From the IMG/VR virus record IMGVR_UViG_3300027749_003047, positions 62,001 to 126,000 of that record: 64,000 bases of DNA; one strand, 5' to 3'. The notes below the pieces were generated by a model. That model was given only the letters and a program-made list of their open reading frames with translations, was not told the origin of the DNA and ran no database searches. Source of the DNA: a virus. The translations under genes were made by a program, and so were the position numbers. Positions 1 to 9,239 of the stretch are shown here, piece after piece (within the stretch, counting starts at the first letter, position 1; every line of letters begins with the position of its first letter).

Positions 1-163
1 GTACTCGAGTTACATCTCCGCCTAGGTAGTCAAATAGTATTGGATTAAATCTTGCTTCATTTCTAAGACCGTGTTTAGGCATATCAAACCCCGGTTTGGA
101 CATGACTTCCTCAATCCACTCGGGTTTGATCCAGTCTTTAAAATTTCCAATGTATTTTATCAT
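1..163 (-). CDS. Partial CDS, N-terminal 54 residues of an unknown protein
   Basis: An open frame starts at ATG 163 and runs off the left edge, so only the N-terminus is seen (begins MIKYIGNFKDWIKPEW). The start overlaps the TGA of the SGNH gene by four bases (ATGA), which supports translational coupling in a minus-strand operon. No function can be assigned. The neighbours suggest another accessory enzyme, but no motif is visible in this fragment. Confidence 0.7.
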   Translation of the reverse strand, partial: MIKYIGNFKDWIKPEWIEEVMSKPGFDMPKHGLRNEARFNPILFDYLGGDVTRV

Positions 164-924
164 GCTATCCAACGTTTACCAAAACTTTCATCTTCTATAT
201 CATTACGTATTTGATTTTCATTTCCTAATTCAGAATATGTCTTGTACAGTTTTGTTTTTAATTTTTTAAAATCTGGAACAGAGTTGTTTACCAGCGCATC
301 ATAATACATTTCTGCAAGTATGTAATGATTGACCTCGCTAAGGTGATTGTTCCTTGGATCACCTCCTACACGCAACATCCAGTCTATGCTTTCATCTCTT
401 GATTTATCAAATTCGTCAAGGCTAGCATCTAATAAGAATCCTTGGCTTAATGTCCAGTCTTCCGGCACTTCTAACGGGCCAATATCCCATCCTCTAGATA
501 ATACAGGCTTAGTAATTAAATGAGAGGTGTAGTGTGCCATCCCCCATATCCAGAGCTGTATTTGTTGTTGCAATATTTCTTCATCGTGAATATTTGTCAC
601 ATGAAAGGCATACCCGTCTTTTTCTCTTTTGCTCAAGGAGTTCCAATAAGGACAATCTTTCCAAAACTCTGTCATTCCTGGTTTATTTTTATTAAGGAAC
701 GCTCTAACTAGCGTCGACGTTTGAAAGATAACATAATCATCTTTTTTAAATTGATCTTTCATTAAAAATGATTGATACATTAACCATCCAATAGAGCTAC
801 CACCTTCGGCTATGATTTTAACTTGTGCGTTTAATTTGTTGGAAAGAAGATTAGACCAAGCAACATGTTCGTCAGGGTCTCTACTAGTGCTAAAAGAATC
901 TCCAAATATCCAAAGTGTTTTCAT
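160..924 (-). CDS. SGNH/GDSL-hydrolase-like protein
   Basis: 254 residues. The N-terminus carries a GDS block (LWIFGDSFSTSRD, Ser near residue 10), the usual nucleophile motif of SGNH hydrolases, and a C-terminal NNHLSEVNHYILAEMYY segment (about 192-208) can supply the block V His. Such proteins are common in large marine and freshwater phages, but their substrates are mostly unknown; acyl-ester hydrolysis or acyl transfer on a glycan or lipid would fit. It overlaps both neighbours by ATGA junctions. There is no signal peptide, so it is cytoplasmic or virion-associated. Two related proteins occur at 7553-8362 and 26965-27768. Confidence 0.7.
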   Translation of the reverse strand: MKTLWIFGDSFSTSRDPDEHVAWSNLLSNKLNAQVKIIAEGGSSIGWLMYQSFLMKDQFKKDDYVIFQTSTLVRAFLNKNKPGMTEFWKDCPYWNSLSKREKDGYAFHVTNIHDEEILQQQIQLWIWGMAHYTSHLITKPVLSRGWDIGPLEVPEDWTLSQGFLLDASLDEFDKSRDESIDWMLRVGGDPRNNHLSEVNHYILAEMYYDALVNNSVPDFKKLKTKLYKTYSELGNENQIRNDIEDESFGKRWIA

Positions 925-1505
925 TTTATTTCTACGTCGGGTGTAAACCTTACAGCAAGTACTACCCTTGTGCTATCGCTATAGTTGTGTACTACGTGTG
1001 GGATATTTATTTGGACAATCGTTGGTCCTTTAATGAGTCTGGAATCTTTAAGATTTTTGGCACCAATCCATTTTGGCCTAATAACCTGCATTTCATCTGC
1101 TTTTAACGGTGAAGTTAAATCAGGGGGGTCTGTTCTTTCTTGATGTTCATAGTCACCATCATACCAGAGCATTTCAAAATTGTCGTAATTTTTAATTGGT
1201 ATGTTTAATGACCATTTTGACGAACCTAGTCGAGGAGGGTAAAAACCATCTATATGCTCTTTGAGAGTATTGTTAGCACATAGGCCGCCAAGCGCGGCAA
1301 ATTTTATTTTATGTTCTTTACCTGTGTAGTTACAGATATCTTCTAGTATGTTGTCTTCTAACCAGTCAAGTTCCTCATTACCTTGTTGAAAAATAATGAG
1401 CTCTTGACCGGTTATGTCGTCTGCAATGTATGACGAGTATCTTTGTTTTATCTTATCCCAGTTTTTTAAATTTAGAGAGTGATAAGACTTATTTGTACTC
1501 AACAA
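921..1505 (-). CDS. HxD...H double-stranded beta-helix (2OG-Fe(II) oxygenase-like) protein
   Basis: 194 residues. His84-x-Asp86 (KEHIDGF) followed about 85 residues later by PHVVHNYSDSTRVVLAVRF gives the HxD...H...R pattern of 2-oxoglutarate/Fe(II) oxygenases. The first codon appears to be TTG at 1505, preceded at six bases by AGAGG; no ATG lies near it, and it overlaps the nitroreductase by 17 bases. The substrate is unknown. It is one of eight proteins of this type in the window, most of them beside radical SAM genes. A non-enzymatic cupin cannot be excluded. Confidence 0.6.
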   Translation of the reverse strand: MLSTNKSYHSLNLKNWDKIKQRYSSYIADDITGQELIIFQQGNEELDWLEDNILEDICNYTGKEHKIKFAALGGLCANNTLKEHIDGFYPPRLGSSKWSLNIPIKNYDNFEMLWYDGDYEHQERTDPPDLTSPLKADEMQVIRPKWIGAKNLKDSRLIKGPTIVQINIPHVVHNYSDSTRVVLAVRFTPDVEIK

Positions 1506-2181
1506 CCGGAACCTCTTGCCTTGGGTTTGTTGGGAACACTATATCGTGGTCAGTTTGATGTAAGCGACGATTTACTTCGGGATCTTTAAATCCTACACCC
1601 ATAATAAGTAATGGTTCACCTTCTAAGTTTAATGCTTCTTTTAATTCAGAATGTTTAAAGCTAATACAGCATCCTGTTTTATATCCCAATAAACTAGAAA
1701 CTAAATTAAGGTATCCAGATGCGATTCCTAGTGCTGTTACTGTATCAAAGTCTTCTCCGCCATGTTCTACTGTTCTGCCATACGATGTATTAAAGATTCT
1801 TTTTTCTTTAAAATATTCTTCTGGGTTGAAATATTTTTCAAACACTACTACTAAATTAGCAAGTGTCTGTGGTTGGGTAGTATCTCCCATTTCGTAAAGA
1901 TGATCATCTTCTCTAGGATGTGGATCAACCATTTTGCCCTTCTCGGTATTTTTGTAAGGAGCACCGTGTGTACAAGCGTGAACTTTCTCAATAGTTTCAC
2001 GATCCTGAATCCAGTGTACTCTATAAAATGCTACATTCTGCAAACTTGGGGCTTGTGTAACTGAGGTCTTTAGTAACTCTAAATGTTCTTCGGGAATTTC
2101 TTTAGTTAAATCCCAATTACGCTGGCAATGCTGGCTTTTTATAATAGCTTTTTTAATATCTGTTTCAGTAAATGTTGTCAT
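1489..2181 (-). CDS. Nitroreductase-family flavoprotein
   Basis: 230 residues from ATG 2181, chosen because AGGAG lies six bases upstream; a TTG two codons earlier is poorer. Family marks: N-terminal CQRNWD and a helix with AP-x-x-QN (about 44-50), then GIASGYLNLVSSLLGYKTGCC and PLLIMGVGFKDPEVNRR near the C-terminus, as in FMN-dependent nitroreductases and related dehydrogenases. It probably binds FMN and does a hydride-transfer step, possibly on a small molecule made or altered by the neighbouring enzymes. A T4-late-like GATAAATA lies just upstream at 2200-2207. Confidence 0.7.
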   Translation of the reverse strand: MTTFTETDIKKAIIKSQHCQRNWDLTKEIPEEHLELLKTSVTQAPSLQNVAFYRVHWIQDRETIEKVHACTHGAPYKNTEKGKMVDPHPREDDHLYEMGDTTQPQTLANLVVVFEKYFNPEEYFKEKRIFNTSYGRTVEHGGEDFDTVTALGIASGYLNLVSSLLGYKTGCCISFKHSELKEALNLEGEPLLIMGVGFKDPEVNRRLHQTDHDIVFPTNPRQEVPVVEYK

Positions 2182-2183
2182 GT

Positions 2184-2924
2184 TCAACTCCTATCATGGT
2201 ATTTATCAAAGTTTTTCTTGTAATTATTTGCTACTAGACTGCAAAAATCAGCTAGCCTACTACCGTATTTTCCATGCCCTATAACGTGTATACGTTGCTG
2301 ATTGCTAAAATTTATCACGCTATGACGATTTCTAATATTAACAATAAACGCTTTCCCTTCTGCCCAAGGAACAGTTCCAAATCCTTCCAAAACCATGTGA
2401 CAATTACTAGGGTGAATAACTGCTATGTTTAAGGGTGCGCCGTGCTCTAGTGCATCAACGTTGCCTGGGTTGTCACTGTGTGGCGCAATATATCCTCTAG
2501 GCTCTAACTCCATAAAGCGTATTCTACGATATTGCTCTACTGGAAAGTTGCGCCAGAAATTTGCAATAGTTGGCACTTTGTCTGCTAGTTCTGTCCAGTG
2601 ATAATTTACTTGCGATTCATCAGTATAACCGTATGTATCGTAGCTACCTGTTTTATCTACATCTATCCCGTGTATGCAACAGCTATTCCATCCGGGGTGA
2701 TCTAGACCTCGATGATCTACAAAATAGTCATTGGCTACTCGACAGTCTGCTTTCCAGGCCGGTAAGTCTAAATTTAAATCTAGTTCAATCCATCCTATTT
2801 TAGGATTGTGCATAGCCCAATAGGCTATTTCGTAATCAGTTGTAAGATTATATGGAATAGGCGGCAACTCCCAAATGAGATTTTTGTTGCGGTTATAAAA
2901 GTCTAATGTTTCTTGATCAATCAT
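2184..2924 (-). CDS. Aspartyl/asparaginyl hydroxylase-like DSBH protein
   Basis: 246 residues from ATG 2924 (MIDQETLDF), chosen because it overlaps the upstream stop by only eight bases; an in-frame upstream start would bury 70 bases in that gene. PHSDNPGN gives His149-x-Asp151, and NRHSVINFSNQQRIHVIGHG gives distal His201 and Arg211, the pattern of Asp/Asn beta-hydroxylase-like 2OG oxygenases. The region between (LNIAVIHPSNCHMVL) fits the beta-helix core. Substrate unknown. Part of the minus-strand run 4062-1. Confidence 0.65.
   Translation of the reverse strand: MIDQETLDFYNRNKNLIWELPPIPYNLTTDYEIAYWAMHNPKIGWIELDLNLDLPAWKADCRVANDYFVDHRGLDHPGWNSCCIHGIDVDKTGSYDTYGYTDESQVNYHWTELADKVPTIANFWRNFPVEQYRRIRFMELEPRGYIAPHSDNPGNVDALEHGAPLNIAVIHPSNCHMVLEGFGTVPWAEGKAFIVNIRNRHSVINFSNQQRIHVIGHGKYGSRLADFCSLVANNYKKNFDKYHDRS
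2200..2207 (-). promoter_or_regulatory. T4-late-like promoter motif GATAAATA
   Basis: GATAAATA on the minus strand, 18 bases before the nitroreductase ATG at 2181 and within the end of the upstream gene. It matches the T4 late consensus TATAAATA in 7 of 8 positions. A start about six bases downstream would leave a short leader containing AGGAG. Confidence 0.45.
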
Positions 2925-4062
2925 ATGTATGCCACGGTGGAGTGTTGTCAAATCCTGTACTAGCTGTAACTGACTGATAGATAACAGCATCAGGTAAAAC
3001 TTGTTTAATATTATCTATTAATTGTTTTTCTCGAATGGTCCTATAACCTAAACTATTAAAAAAAGCAGTGCCTTCGTATGCAAATACATTTGTCAAATTA
3101 ATAAATGTTTCTTTGATGCTAGTATCGAGATATCTAGACAGCACTAGCTCATCGTGTAACAGATTTATTTTAGCAAATGAATATGTAACGTTATCTAACT
3201 GCGGAGCATGCGATTTCCAGTATTCTAATGCTTTGTCGCTGTAGTCATAAAATACTACACTAACAGGTTCTGTCTTATGAATTATTTCTGTCCATGCTGT
3301 GCCACTTGCGGGAGTAAACACTTGCAAAATATTTGTCAACTTGGGCAAAGCAGTATCTGTGCTTTCAGTGTGTATAAATTCATTTTGACAAAAGTCTTGT
3401 CGCTTATATGCCCAGGGCAAATGTTTGTAAAACTCTTGTAAATTTTCTGGATAAAAATGTTTCTTAGAATTTCTAATAGGCGTATCAAATACTATTACAG
3501 GCAAGTTGTTTTCAAATGCTGTTCGTAATATGTTCCAGCCATGACAGCAATGCTGATACAATTTTTCTTTAGTACCAGGTTTGACCCAGAATGGAGTGTG
3601 TGCATCATGGAATGTTTCTTGACTACGCAACGGTTCGAATTCAGTATGTTGTCTACCGGGCTCAAATTTACCAATAGTAGGATATCCCAATGTTGCATAC
3701 ATTTTTAAATTGATTGCGTAGCACTGGTGATGCAGTTCGTAATAGGCATCGGCTCTGTCTAGTACATGGCCTGCAATGAAAAAGTCAGCCAGTGCTTTTA
3801 CTTGTATTTGATCAAAGAAATCATCACCATTGATAAATTCAGTTCCTGTGCTAAACACTATGGCAAGTTTATATCCCAAATCTGCCACTTGTTTTAACAC
3901 GCGGTCTTCATTTGTTTCCCAAAATACCTTGTAGCCTTTTGACACTATGTTAGTGACAGTATAGTCGGCCTGGTTGATCATTAATGACTTAACCCAATTT
4001 GACGAGTAAGTATTAGTGTTGTCTATAATGCAGTAGGCAATATCTTGTTTTTGTAAATACAT
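2917..4062 (-). CDS. Unknown phage protein, 381 residues
   Basis: The likely start is ATG 4062 (MYLQKQDIAYCIID); an in-frame upstream start would overlap the divergent gene at 4087. I do not recognise the family. The chain has alternating beta/alpha character (KLAIVFSTGTEF, LPVIVFDTPIRN, VSVVFYDYSD) suggesting two Rossmann-like halves, as in some glycosyltransferases or methyltransferases, but no nucleotide-binding motif is clear. It is divergent from the first radical SAM gene with about 24 bases between, so the two may share a control region. Confidence 0.6.
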   Translation of the reverse strand: MYLQKQDIAYCIIDNTNTYSSNWVKSLMINQADYTVTNIVSKGYKVFWETNEDRVLKQVADLGYKLAIVFSTGTEFINGDDFFDQIQVKALADFFIAGHVLDRADAYYELHHQCYAINLKMYATLGYPTIGKFEPGRQHTEFEPLRSQETFHDAHTPFWVKPGTKEKLYQHCCHGWNILRTAFENNLPVIVFDTPIRNSKKHFYPENLQEFYKHLPWAYKRQDFCQNEFIHTESTDTALPKLTNILQVFTPASGTAWTEIIHKTEPVSVVFYDYSDKALEYWKSHAPQLDNVTYSFAKINLLHDELVLSRYLDTSIKETFINLTNVFAYEGTAFFNSLGYRTIREKQLIDNIKQVLPDAVIYQSVTASTGFDNTPPWHTYD

Positions 4063-4086
4063 GGTATATTTAACCACCCTGCACAC

Positions 4087-5178
4087 ATGTACAAATATAA
4101 TGAGATTCGTCAAATACACCTAGAGATATCAACTCTATGCCAAGCATCATGCCCAATGTGTGCTAGGAATAACCACGGCGGATTGACTAATCCAAATTTG
4201 ATAGAACGAAATATGGATTTAGAGTTTTATAAGAATACTATGATTCCTAGTCTACTAGCACAATTAGGTAGTATCTCTATGTGTGGCAATTTTGGTGATC
4301 CAATTATGAACAATGATTTGATCCCCATGCTCAGATACACTGTGGCAGAGAATCCCAAAATTGACATTCACATACATACCAATGCCAGTGCTAGGACAGT
4401 CAAGTGGTGGCAAGAGCTTGCTCAGGTATTGCCAAAGAATCATTTGGTATTGTTTGGGATCGATGGACTAGCAGATACACACAGTTTATATCGTGTGGGT
4501 ACAGACTTTGATATGATCATACGCAATGCTCAAGCATTTATCGAGGCAGGCGGAAGAGCACGTTGGAACTTTATTACATTCCAACATAACGAGCATCAAT
4601 TAGAAACTTGCAGACAAATGGCTAACGATTTGGGATTTGAAAGTTTTCACGAAAAGCAAACTAGTAGATTTATTGGTAGCAAAGAATTTAAAGTATTTGG
4701 TAAGGATGGCACGGTAACGCATACTCTATTGCCGCCTGGAGAGCAAAAGATCGCCTTTATTGATCGCAAGACCGTAGAAAACTATAGAGAAGTTATCAAG
4801 ACTGCCACTATCAGTTGTCAAGTAGAAGATGAACGCAGTATATACATAGATGCACAAGGGCACCTATGGCCTTGTTGTTTCCTAGCCAGTGTGCCGTATC
4901 AATACGCCACTCCGGACAAGTTAGTGTATAATTTTATGAACGACAGTACAGCTTCACTGTTGACGGCAATTACAGAGTTTGGCGGGATAGATGGGCTGGA
5001 TCTACGAATCCATACTATGCAAGAAATTGTCGATAGTGAAACATGGCAAACTATGTGGAACAAAAGATTTGAAGACAAATCTATCCTAATGTGCGCTAGG
5101 GTATGTGGTAAATTTCCAGAAGTAGAAGTCAGCCAGTGCAGAGATCAATTTTTAGAACTTAGAGAGTTTAATGAATAA
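4087..5178 (+). CDS. Radical SAM protein with SPASM-like C-terminus
   Basis: 363 residues. C18-x3-C22-x2-C25 (CQASCPMC) binds the [4Fe-4S] cluster that cleaves S-adenosylmethionine. A C-terminal SPASM-like part (SIYIDAQGHLWPCCFLA and further Cys to about 350) should hold auxiliary Fe-S clusters, as in peptide-modifying enzymes and dehydrogenases. No precursor peptide is seen beside it. First of three plus-strand radical SAM genes overlapping by 4-8 bases (4087-7566). The substrate is unknown. Confidence 0.85.
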   Translation: MYKYNEIRQIHLEISTLCQASCPMCARNNHGGLTNPNLIERNMDLEFYKNTMIPSLLAQLGSISMCGNFGDPIMNNDLIPMLRYTVAENPKIDIHIHTNASARTVKWWQELAQVLPKNHLVLFGIDGLADTHSLYRVGTDFDMIIRNAQAFIEAGGRARWNFITFQHNEHQLETCRQMANDLGFESFHEKQTSRFIGSKEFKVFGKDGTVTHTLLPPGEQKIAFIDRKTVENYREVIKTATISCQVEDERSIYIDAQGHLWPCCFLASVPYQYATPDKLVYNFMNDSTASLLTAITEFGGIDGLDLRIHTMQEIVDSETWQTMWNKRFEDKSILMCARVCGKFPEVEVSQCRDQFLELREFNE

Positions 5179-6583
5179 CATATATTGGCTACAACCTGAA
5201 CATACACGTATCGGAGCAGGTCAACAACTTATAAAACAAAAAACAGGTAGCTATAGTTTTTGTGCATTGCCCTGGATACATGTAGCTACCCGACCGAATG
5301 GTGATGCTAGATTATGCTGTGTAACTAATGCCAGTGGAGCGTCAACAGGTGATCACGAAGTGGGACTAGTTAAGAAAGAAGATGGCAAACCTGCAAACTT
5401 TGGACGTGAAACACCATTAGAGGCATTCAATAATCAATACATGCGCAGTGTAAGGTTAACCATGTTAGAAGGCAAGATACCTGCCAGCTGTACAAAGTGC
5501 TTTGAAGAAGAGTCCAACGGTGTTGTAAGCAAACGCTTATGGGAAATGTACGAGTGGAATCATGACGGCCTTGATTTTAATAAACTTGTAGCTGACACCG
5601 ATGCTACTGGAGCTGTGCCTCCTATTATCCGATATCTAGACTTGAGACTTGGACACACTTGCAATTTAAAATGTGTCATGTGCAGTCCACATGACAGCAG
5701 TCGATGGTTACAAGATTATGATAAACTAGTTGCCAAAACAAAAAGTACTATTGTGTTGAAGCAGGTAGGTTTTGACAAAGAGGAATTCAATAACACGTGG
5801 TACGAAAAGCCAGAGTTTTGGGACGATGTTTTTGAACAGATTCCTAACATAACACAATTATACTTTGCCGGTGGCGAGCCTTTGATGATAAAAGAGCATC
5901 GTAGATTTTTAGATGAAATTATCAAGCGCGGCTATGCTAAGAACATTAGTTTACGATACAACAGCAATGGTATATTTGTCAACGAAGATATTATTGCAGT
6001 ATGGGCTCAGTTCAAGCAAGTACGTTATGCTTTTAGTATAGATGCAGTTATGGAACGCAACAATTACATTCGATATCCTACCGACTGGGCCGACATTGAA
6101 CGTAGTTTATGGTTAATGGACAATGCCCCTGATACCATACACTGTGCTATTGCATGTGCAGTACAGGTGTTTAATGTAAAACACATCATCGATTTTGCTA
6201 AATGGAAATTATCACAAGGCTTTAAGAAAATTAATAAGTTTAAACTAGACGACTATGAAACCGGCGGTGGCATTATCAACCTACACTTGTTGTATATTCC
6301 AACATTTCTAAGTGCTAGGATATTGCCACAGTCAGACAAAGATGAAATCGTGCAACAGTTTGCAGACTTTAAACAATGGCTTTGGGACAACTACCGACAG
6401 GACGACAACTTCTGGAAAGATAATCCTTACGGATGGAAACGCTGGGAAGCTATTTTAAAATTTATACAAGCAGAAGACCATACACACTTGCTGCCAGATT
6501 TCAAAGAATATGTTGTTAACTTGGATGCTATTCGCAAGTTAACGGCTAAGAAAGTATTTCCTGAGTTGGAACACCTACTATGA
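5171..6583 (+). CDS. Radical SAM protein with N-terminal SPASM-type Cys motif
   Basis: 470 residues. The chain opens with an FCALPWIHVATRPNGDARLC block (C31, C49, C50), continues with C107-x2-C110, and then has the radical SAM core C164-x3-C168-x2-C171 (CNLKCVMC) and the SAM-binding FAGGEPLM. This order, auxiliary motif first, is known from twitch-domain radical SAM proteins found in phages and bacteria. It is a paralogue of the protein at 9232-10536. It overlaps its upstream neighbour by eight bases. Target unknown. Confidence 0.85.
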   Translation: MNNIYWLQPEHTRIGAGQQLIKQKTGSYSFCALPWIHVATRPNGDARLCCVTNASGASTGDHEVGLVKKEDGKPANFGRETPLEAFNNQYMRSVRLTMLEGKIPASCTKCFEEESNGVVSKRLWEMYEWNHDGLDFNKLVADTDATGAVPPIIRYLDLRLGHTCNLKCVMCSPHDSSRWLQDYDKLVAKTKSTIVLKQVGFDKEEFNNTWYEKPEFWDDVFEQIPNITQLYFAGGEPLMIKEHRRFLDEIIKRGYAKNISLRYNSNGIFVNEDIIAVWAQFKQVRYAFSIDAVMERNNYIRYPTDWADIERSLWLMDNAPDTIHCAIACAVQVFNVKHIIDFAKWKLSQGFKKINKFKLDDYETGGGIINLHLLYIPTFLSARILPQSDKDEIVQQFADFKQWLWDNYRQDDNFWKDNPYGWKRWEAILKFIQAEDHTHLLPDFKEYVVNLDAIRKLTAKKVFPELEHLL

Positions 6584-7566
6584 TACCTATTAAAGTTATT
6601 TCTACACAAGAAACAAACTTAGTAAAGGTTGTATTCTTCCCTACAGATATCTGTAATTTTAATTGTAGCTATTGTTTTCCAGGATCGCATGATGAACGTT
6701 ATCGATACCCAAAAAATGTAGATTTAGTAATTAAAAATTTTAAAAAATTATTTGATGCATATACAAAGAAGCTCAATAAACAGAAATTTCATCTTACTAT
6801 AGCGGGCGGTGGCGAGCCCACTATGTGGCCACACATAGAACAATTTTGCAAAGAACTTAAAGAAAGTCACGATGTTTATATTACTATTGTTACAAACGCA
6901 TCGAGAACTTTAAGATGGTGGAATGATAATTCTGCGTATTTTGATGATGCAGTTCTTAGTTGTCATAGCGAGTATGTGGATATTGATCATCATATTGCTG
7001 TGGGTGATTTATTATTTGAAGCAGGTTTGAAAGTAACTGCGTTAATGCTGATGGATGCCAAACAATGGGACAAATGTATTAGTTATGTTGATCGAATGAT
7101 GACTAGTAAACATCCTTGGTACATACAAACTAAAGAAATTATCGATGCTCCAGGACACGGTATAGATGTATATACTCCAGAACAGTTTGATTATGTTAAT
7201 AACAGCCTTAAACGCATACCGGACAGTACTTGGATATTTAAAAGAATAAATGAAATTAAATTTCACGAAAGTGTTGTTTTATTTAATGATGATACTGCGG
7301 TAACTGCTCGTCCACATACACTAATAACTAATGGATGGAATAAATTTAAAGACTGGAAATGTAATGTTGGTTACGAATCTATTAGTATAAATGCGTCCGG
7401 AGATTTACTAGCAGGATCTTGCCAATTAAACGCATTTGGTGGCAAAACTTTAAATCTTTTTAGTGAAGGGTTTGATGCAGATGTTACCCCAGAGCAAATC
7501 ATTTGTCCATTAAATTATTGTAGTTGTCAATCGGATACTCATATTACTAAATCTAAAGTCTTGTAA
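6580..7566 (+). CDS. Radical SAM protein
   Basis: 328 residues. C25-x3-C29-x2-C32 (CNFNCSYC) and the GGGEPTMWP glycine-rich SAM site are clear. The C-terminus has spaced cysteines (WKCNVGYESISINASGDLL, then GSCQ and NYCSCQ) resembling a short SPASM/twitch domain. It is a paralogue of the protein at 8343-9239, which ends in the same pattern. The start overlaps the upstream stop by ATGA. The substrate is not evident. It converges with the next gene, overlapping by 14 bases. Confidence 0.85.
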   Translation: MIPIKVISTQETNLVKVVFFPTDICNFNCSYCFPGSHDERYRYPKNVDLVIKNFKKLFDAYTKKLNKQKFHLTIAGGGEPTMWPHIEQFCKELKESHDVYITIVTNASRTLRWWNDNSAYFDDAVLSCHSEYVDIDHHIAVGDLLFEAGLKVTALMLMDAKQWDKCISYVDRMMTSKHPWYIQTKEIIDAPGHGIDVYTPEQFDYVNNSLKRIPDSTWIFKRINEIKFHESVVLFNDDTAVTARPHTLITNGWNKFKDWKCNVGYESISINASGDLLAGSCQLNAFGGKTLNLFSEGFDADVTPEQIICPLNYCSCQSDTHITKSKVL

Positions 7567-8362
7567 TTAACGAATGATTAACGTTCCATTGTCTTGCATG
7601 GTTCTGTGCTTCAATACTTAACGAATTGCCAGGCCATACATTATTTAAAAATTCCAATGCTTCTAAAGGAGTGGGATGGTTATCATTGTTTGGTGCTACA
7701 CGATTTTTAACATACTCAAAAGTCCATCTACCTTCAAGCGATTTGTTAATATTTAAAAATAAATCCTTATAAGTTTCTATAACATCTGCATTATCAAGGT
7801 ATGGATCAATATCACTGCCGGTGCATAGTTTATCAAATGCCTTAATCCAATATTCTCTTCCAATCTCTTCAGTAATAGAATCTAAGTCAACTCCATCTAA
7901 TACTGCTTTAGTATCATCGATGTTTGTTAACGGGTTCAGACAAAACTGTTCCCAACTAGCTTTTTGTATTGTACTTTGTGCTCCTGCTATGTAACCGAGA
8001 TCTCTAATTAGAAAGCCGCGCAAATCTGTACCAAAGTTTTTAACCCATTTTTTACCGTAAGTTTTTTCTTGTGATAAATTTGTGTCACTCAGCCATTTGT
8101 TATTAGAGTATCGATCTTCTCGCTCTTTACAACTCCACATTACTATCACTAAGTCATTGTTATTAAATTTATATCGTGCATCGGCTTCCATAATGCTATT
8201 AAATATATAATGATTGCCAGCACCGGGTGTAGCCCAATTTTGATAAACAGGCACATCTTGGCCTATAATATCTGCCCAAGTTGGCCATGAATATTTCGTA
8301 AAACTACAACCAAAGGCAAAGAACCTTTTGTACTTAGAAGGATTAAGATTTGTTAGACGCAT
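7553..8362 (-). CDS. SGNH-hydrolase-like protein
   Basis: 269 residues from ATG 8362 (MRLTNLNPSKYKRFFAFG), chosen to limit overlap with the upstream radical SAM gene to 20 bases. The N-terminus FAFGCSFTKYSWPTWADIIG replaces the GDS of SGNH hydrolases with GCS, keeping the Ser, and DNHPTPLEALEFL near the C-terminus supplies the Asp and His. Similar GCSxT proteins recur in T4-like phages. The function is probably esterase or acyltransferase-like but unproven. Confidence 0.6.
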   Translation of the reverse strand: MRLTNLNPSKYKRFFAFGCSFTKYSWPTWADIIGQDVPVYQNWATPGAGNHYIFNSIMEADARYKFNNNDLVIVMWSCKEREDRYSNNKWLSDTNLSQEKTYGKKWVKNFGTDLRGFLIRDLGYIAGAQSTIQKASWEQFCLNPLTNIDDTKAVLDGVDLDSITEEIGREYWIKAFDKLCTGSDIDPYLDNADVIETYKDLFLNINKSLEGRWTFEYVKNRVAPNNDNHPTPLEALEFLNNVWPGNSLSIEAQNHARQWNVNHSLITRL

Positions 8363-9239
8363 ATTTTGTAAGTGGAATGTCTGCCGCACAGGTACAGAAG
8401 TTACGATCACAAACTACAGGTTGACTAGGCACAACAAAACTACCATCATAAATATTGCCCAAACTACCGCCAACTCTACAAGTGGCTCTGTGTACATCGC
8501 CATCCCAATTTATCATTAGACTTTCTATACCTGCGTTACAAGTCCAATCTTTGTACTTGTTTAGATGCAGTTTAATAACATCGTTGGCATGCATCTTTTT
8601 AGTATCATCAATGATACAATTACCTTCTACAGTGGTCTCGTATTCTTTGACCCATGCTAGGTCGTCCGCTCCATACCGCATATCGTCAAACAGATCATGA
8701 TCACCTTGTGTCCAACGTACTCTACGGACAGCGTGTGGAACAGCACTTGCGGCCAATGCACCTGCAATATATCTAGTGCGCTTCATATGATCCTGATGCG
8801 CCATGACATGTACCATTACTTTTCCTGCAAAGTATTCGTTAACATTTACGATTGTATTTAAAACTCGTCGGACATCGTACTCCATGTGTACACTAAACAC
8901 AATCTGATCTGCACGTAGATTAGCATACCAATCATCTTTGCGTGTGCCATTGGTAGTAACGCTCACCCAACTTACGCCTTGATTCTTACAGTAGTTCACC
9001 AACTCTTCGAACTTGGGATGCACAGTAGGCTCGCCTCCTGTAAAACTAATACGAATAGGTTTTCCTAGTTTCATTAATTGATCCACAGAACTCTTAAGTA
9101 TTTCTATGTCAGTATGCTGACTGGAGTTGTCGTGTATCTCACTCGGGCAATAACTGCAATCGTAGTTGCAACGTTTTCCAAGATTCCATTCAATCTTGAC
9201 AGAGTTCTGATGAGGCCAGCGACTAGTTACCTTAAGCAT
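8343..9239 (-). CDS. Radical SAM protein
   Basis: 298 residues. C24-x3-C28-x2-C31 (CNYDCSYC) is the cluster motif and FTGGEPTVHP the SAM-binding motif. The C-terminal WTCNAGIESLMINWDGDVHR with later CRVGG and FCTCAAD cysteines is a short auxiliary-cluster domain shared with the 6580-7566 protein. Size and fold are not far from QueE-like enzymes, and a QueC-like PP-loop gene lies two genes upstream, but QueE lacks these extra cysteines, so that assignment is not made. It overlaps the upstream gene by eight bases. Confidence 0.85.
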   Translation of the reverse strand: MLKVTSRWPHQNSVKIEWNLGKRCNYDCSYCPSEIHDNSSQHTDIEILKSSVDQLMKLGKPIRISFTGGEPTVHPKFEELVNYCKNQGVSWVSVTTNGTRKDDWYANLRADQIVFSVHMEYDVRRVLNTIVNVNEYFAGKVMVHVMAHQDHMKRTRYIAGALAASAVPHAVRRVRWTQGDHDLFDDMRYGADDLAWVKEYETTVEGNCIIDDTKKMHANDVIKLHLNKYKDWTCNAGIESLMINWDGDVHRATCRVGGSLGNIYDGSFVVPSQPVVCDRNFCTCAADIPLTKYASNKS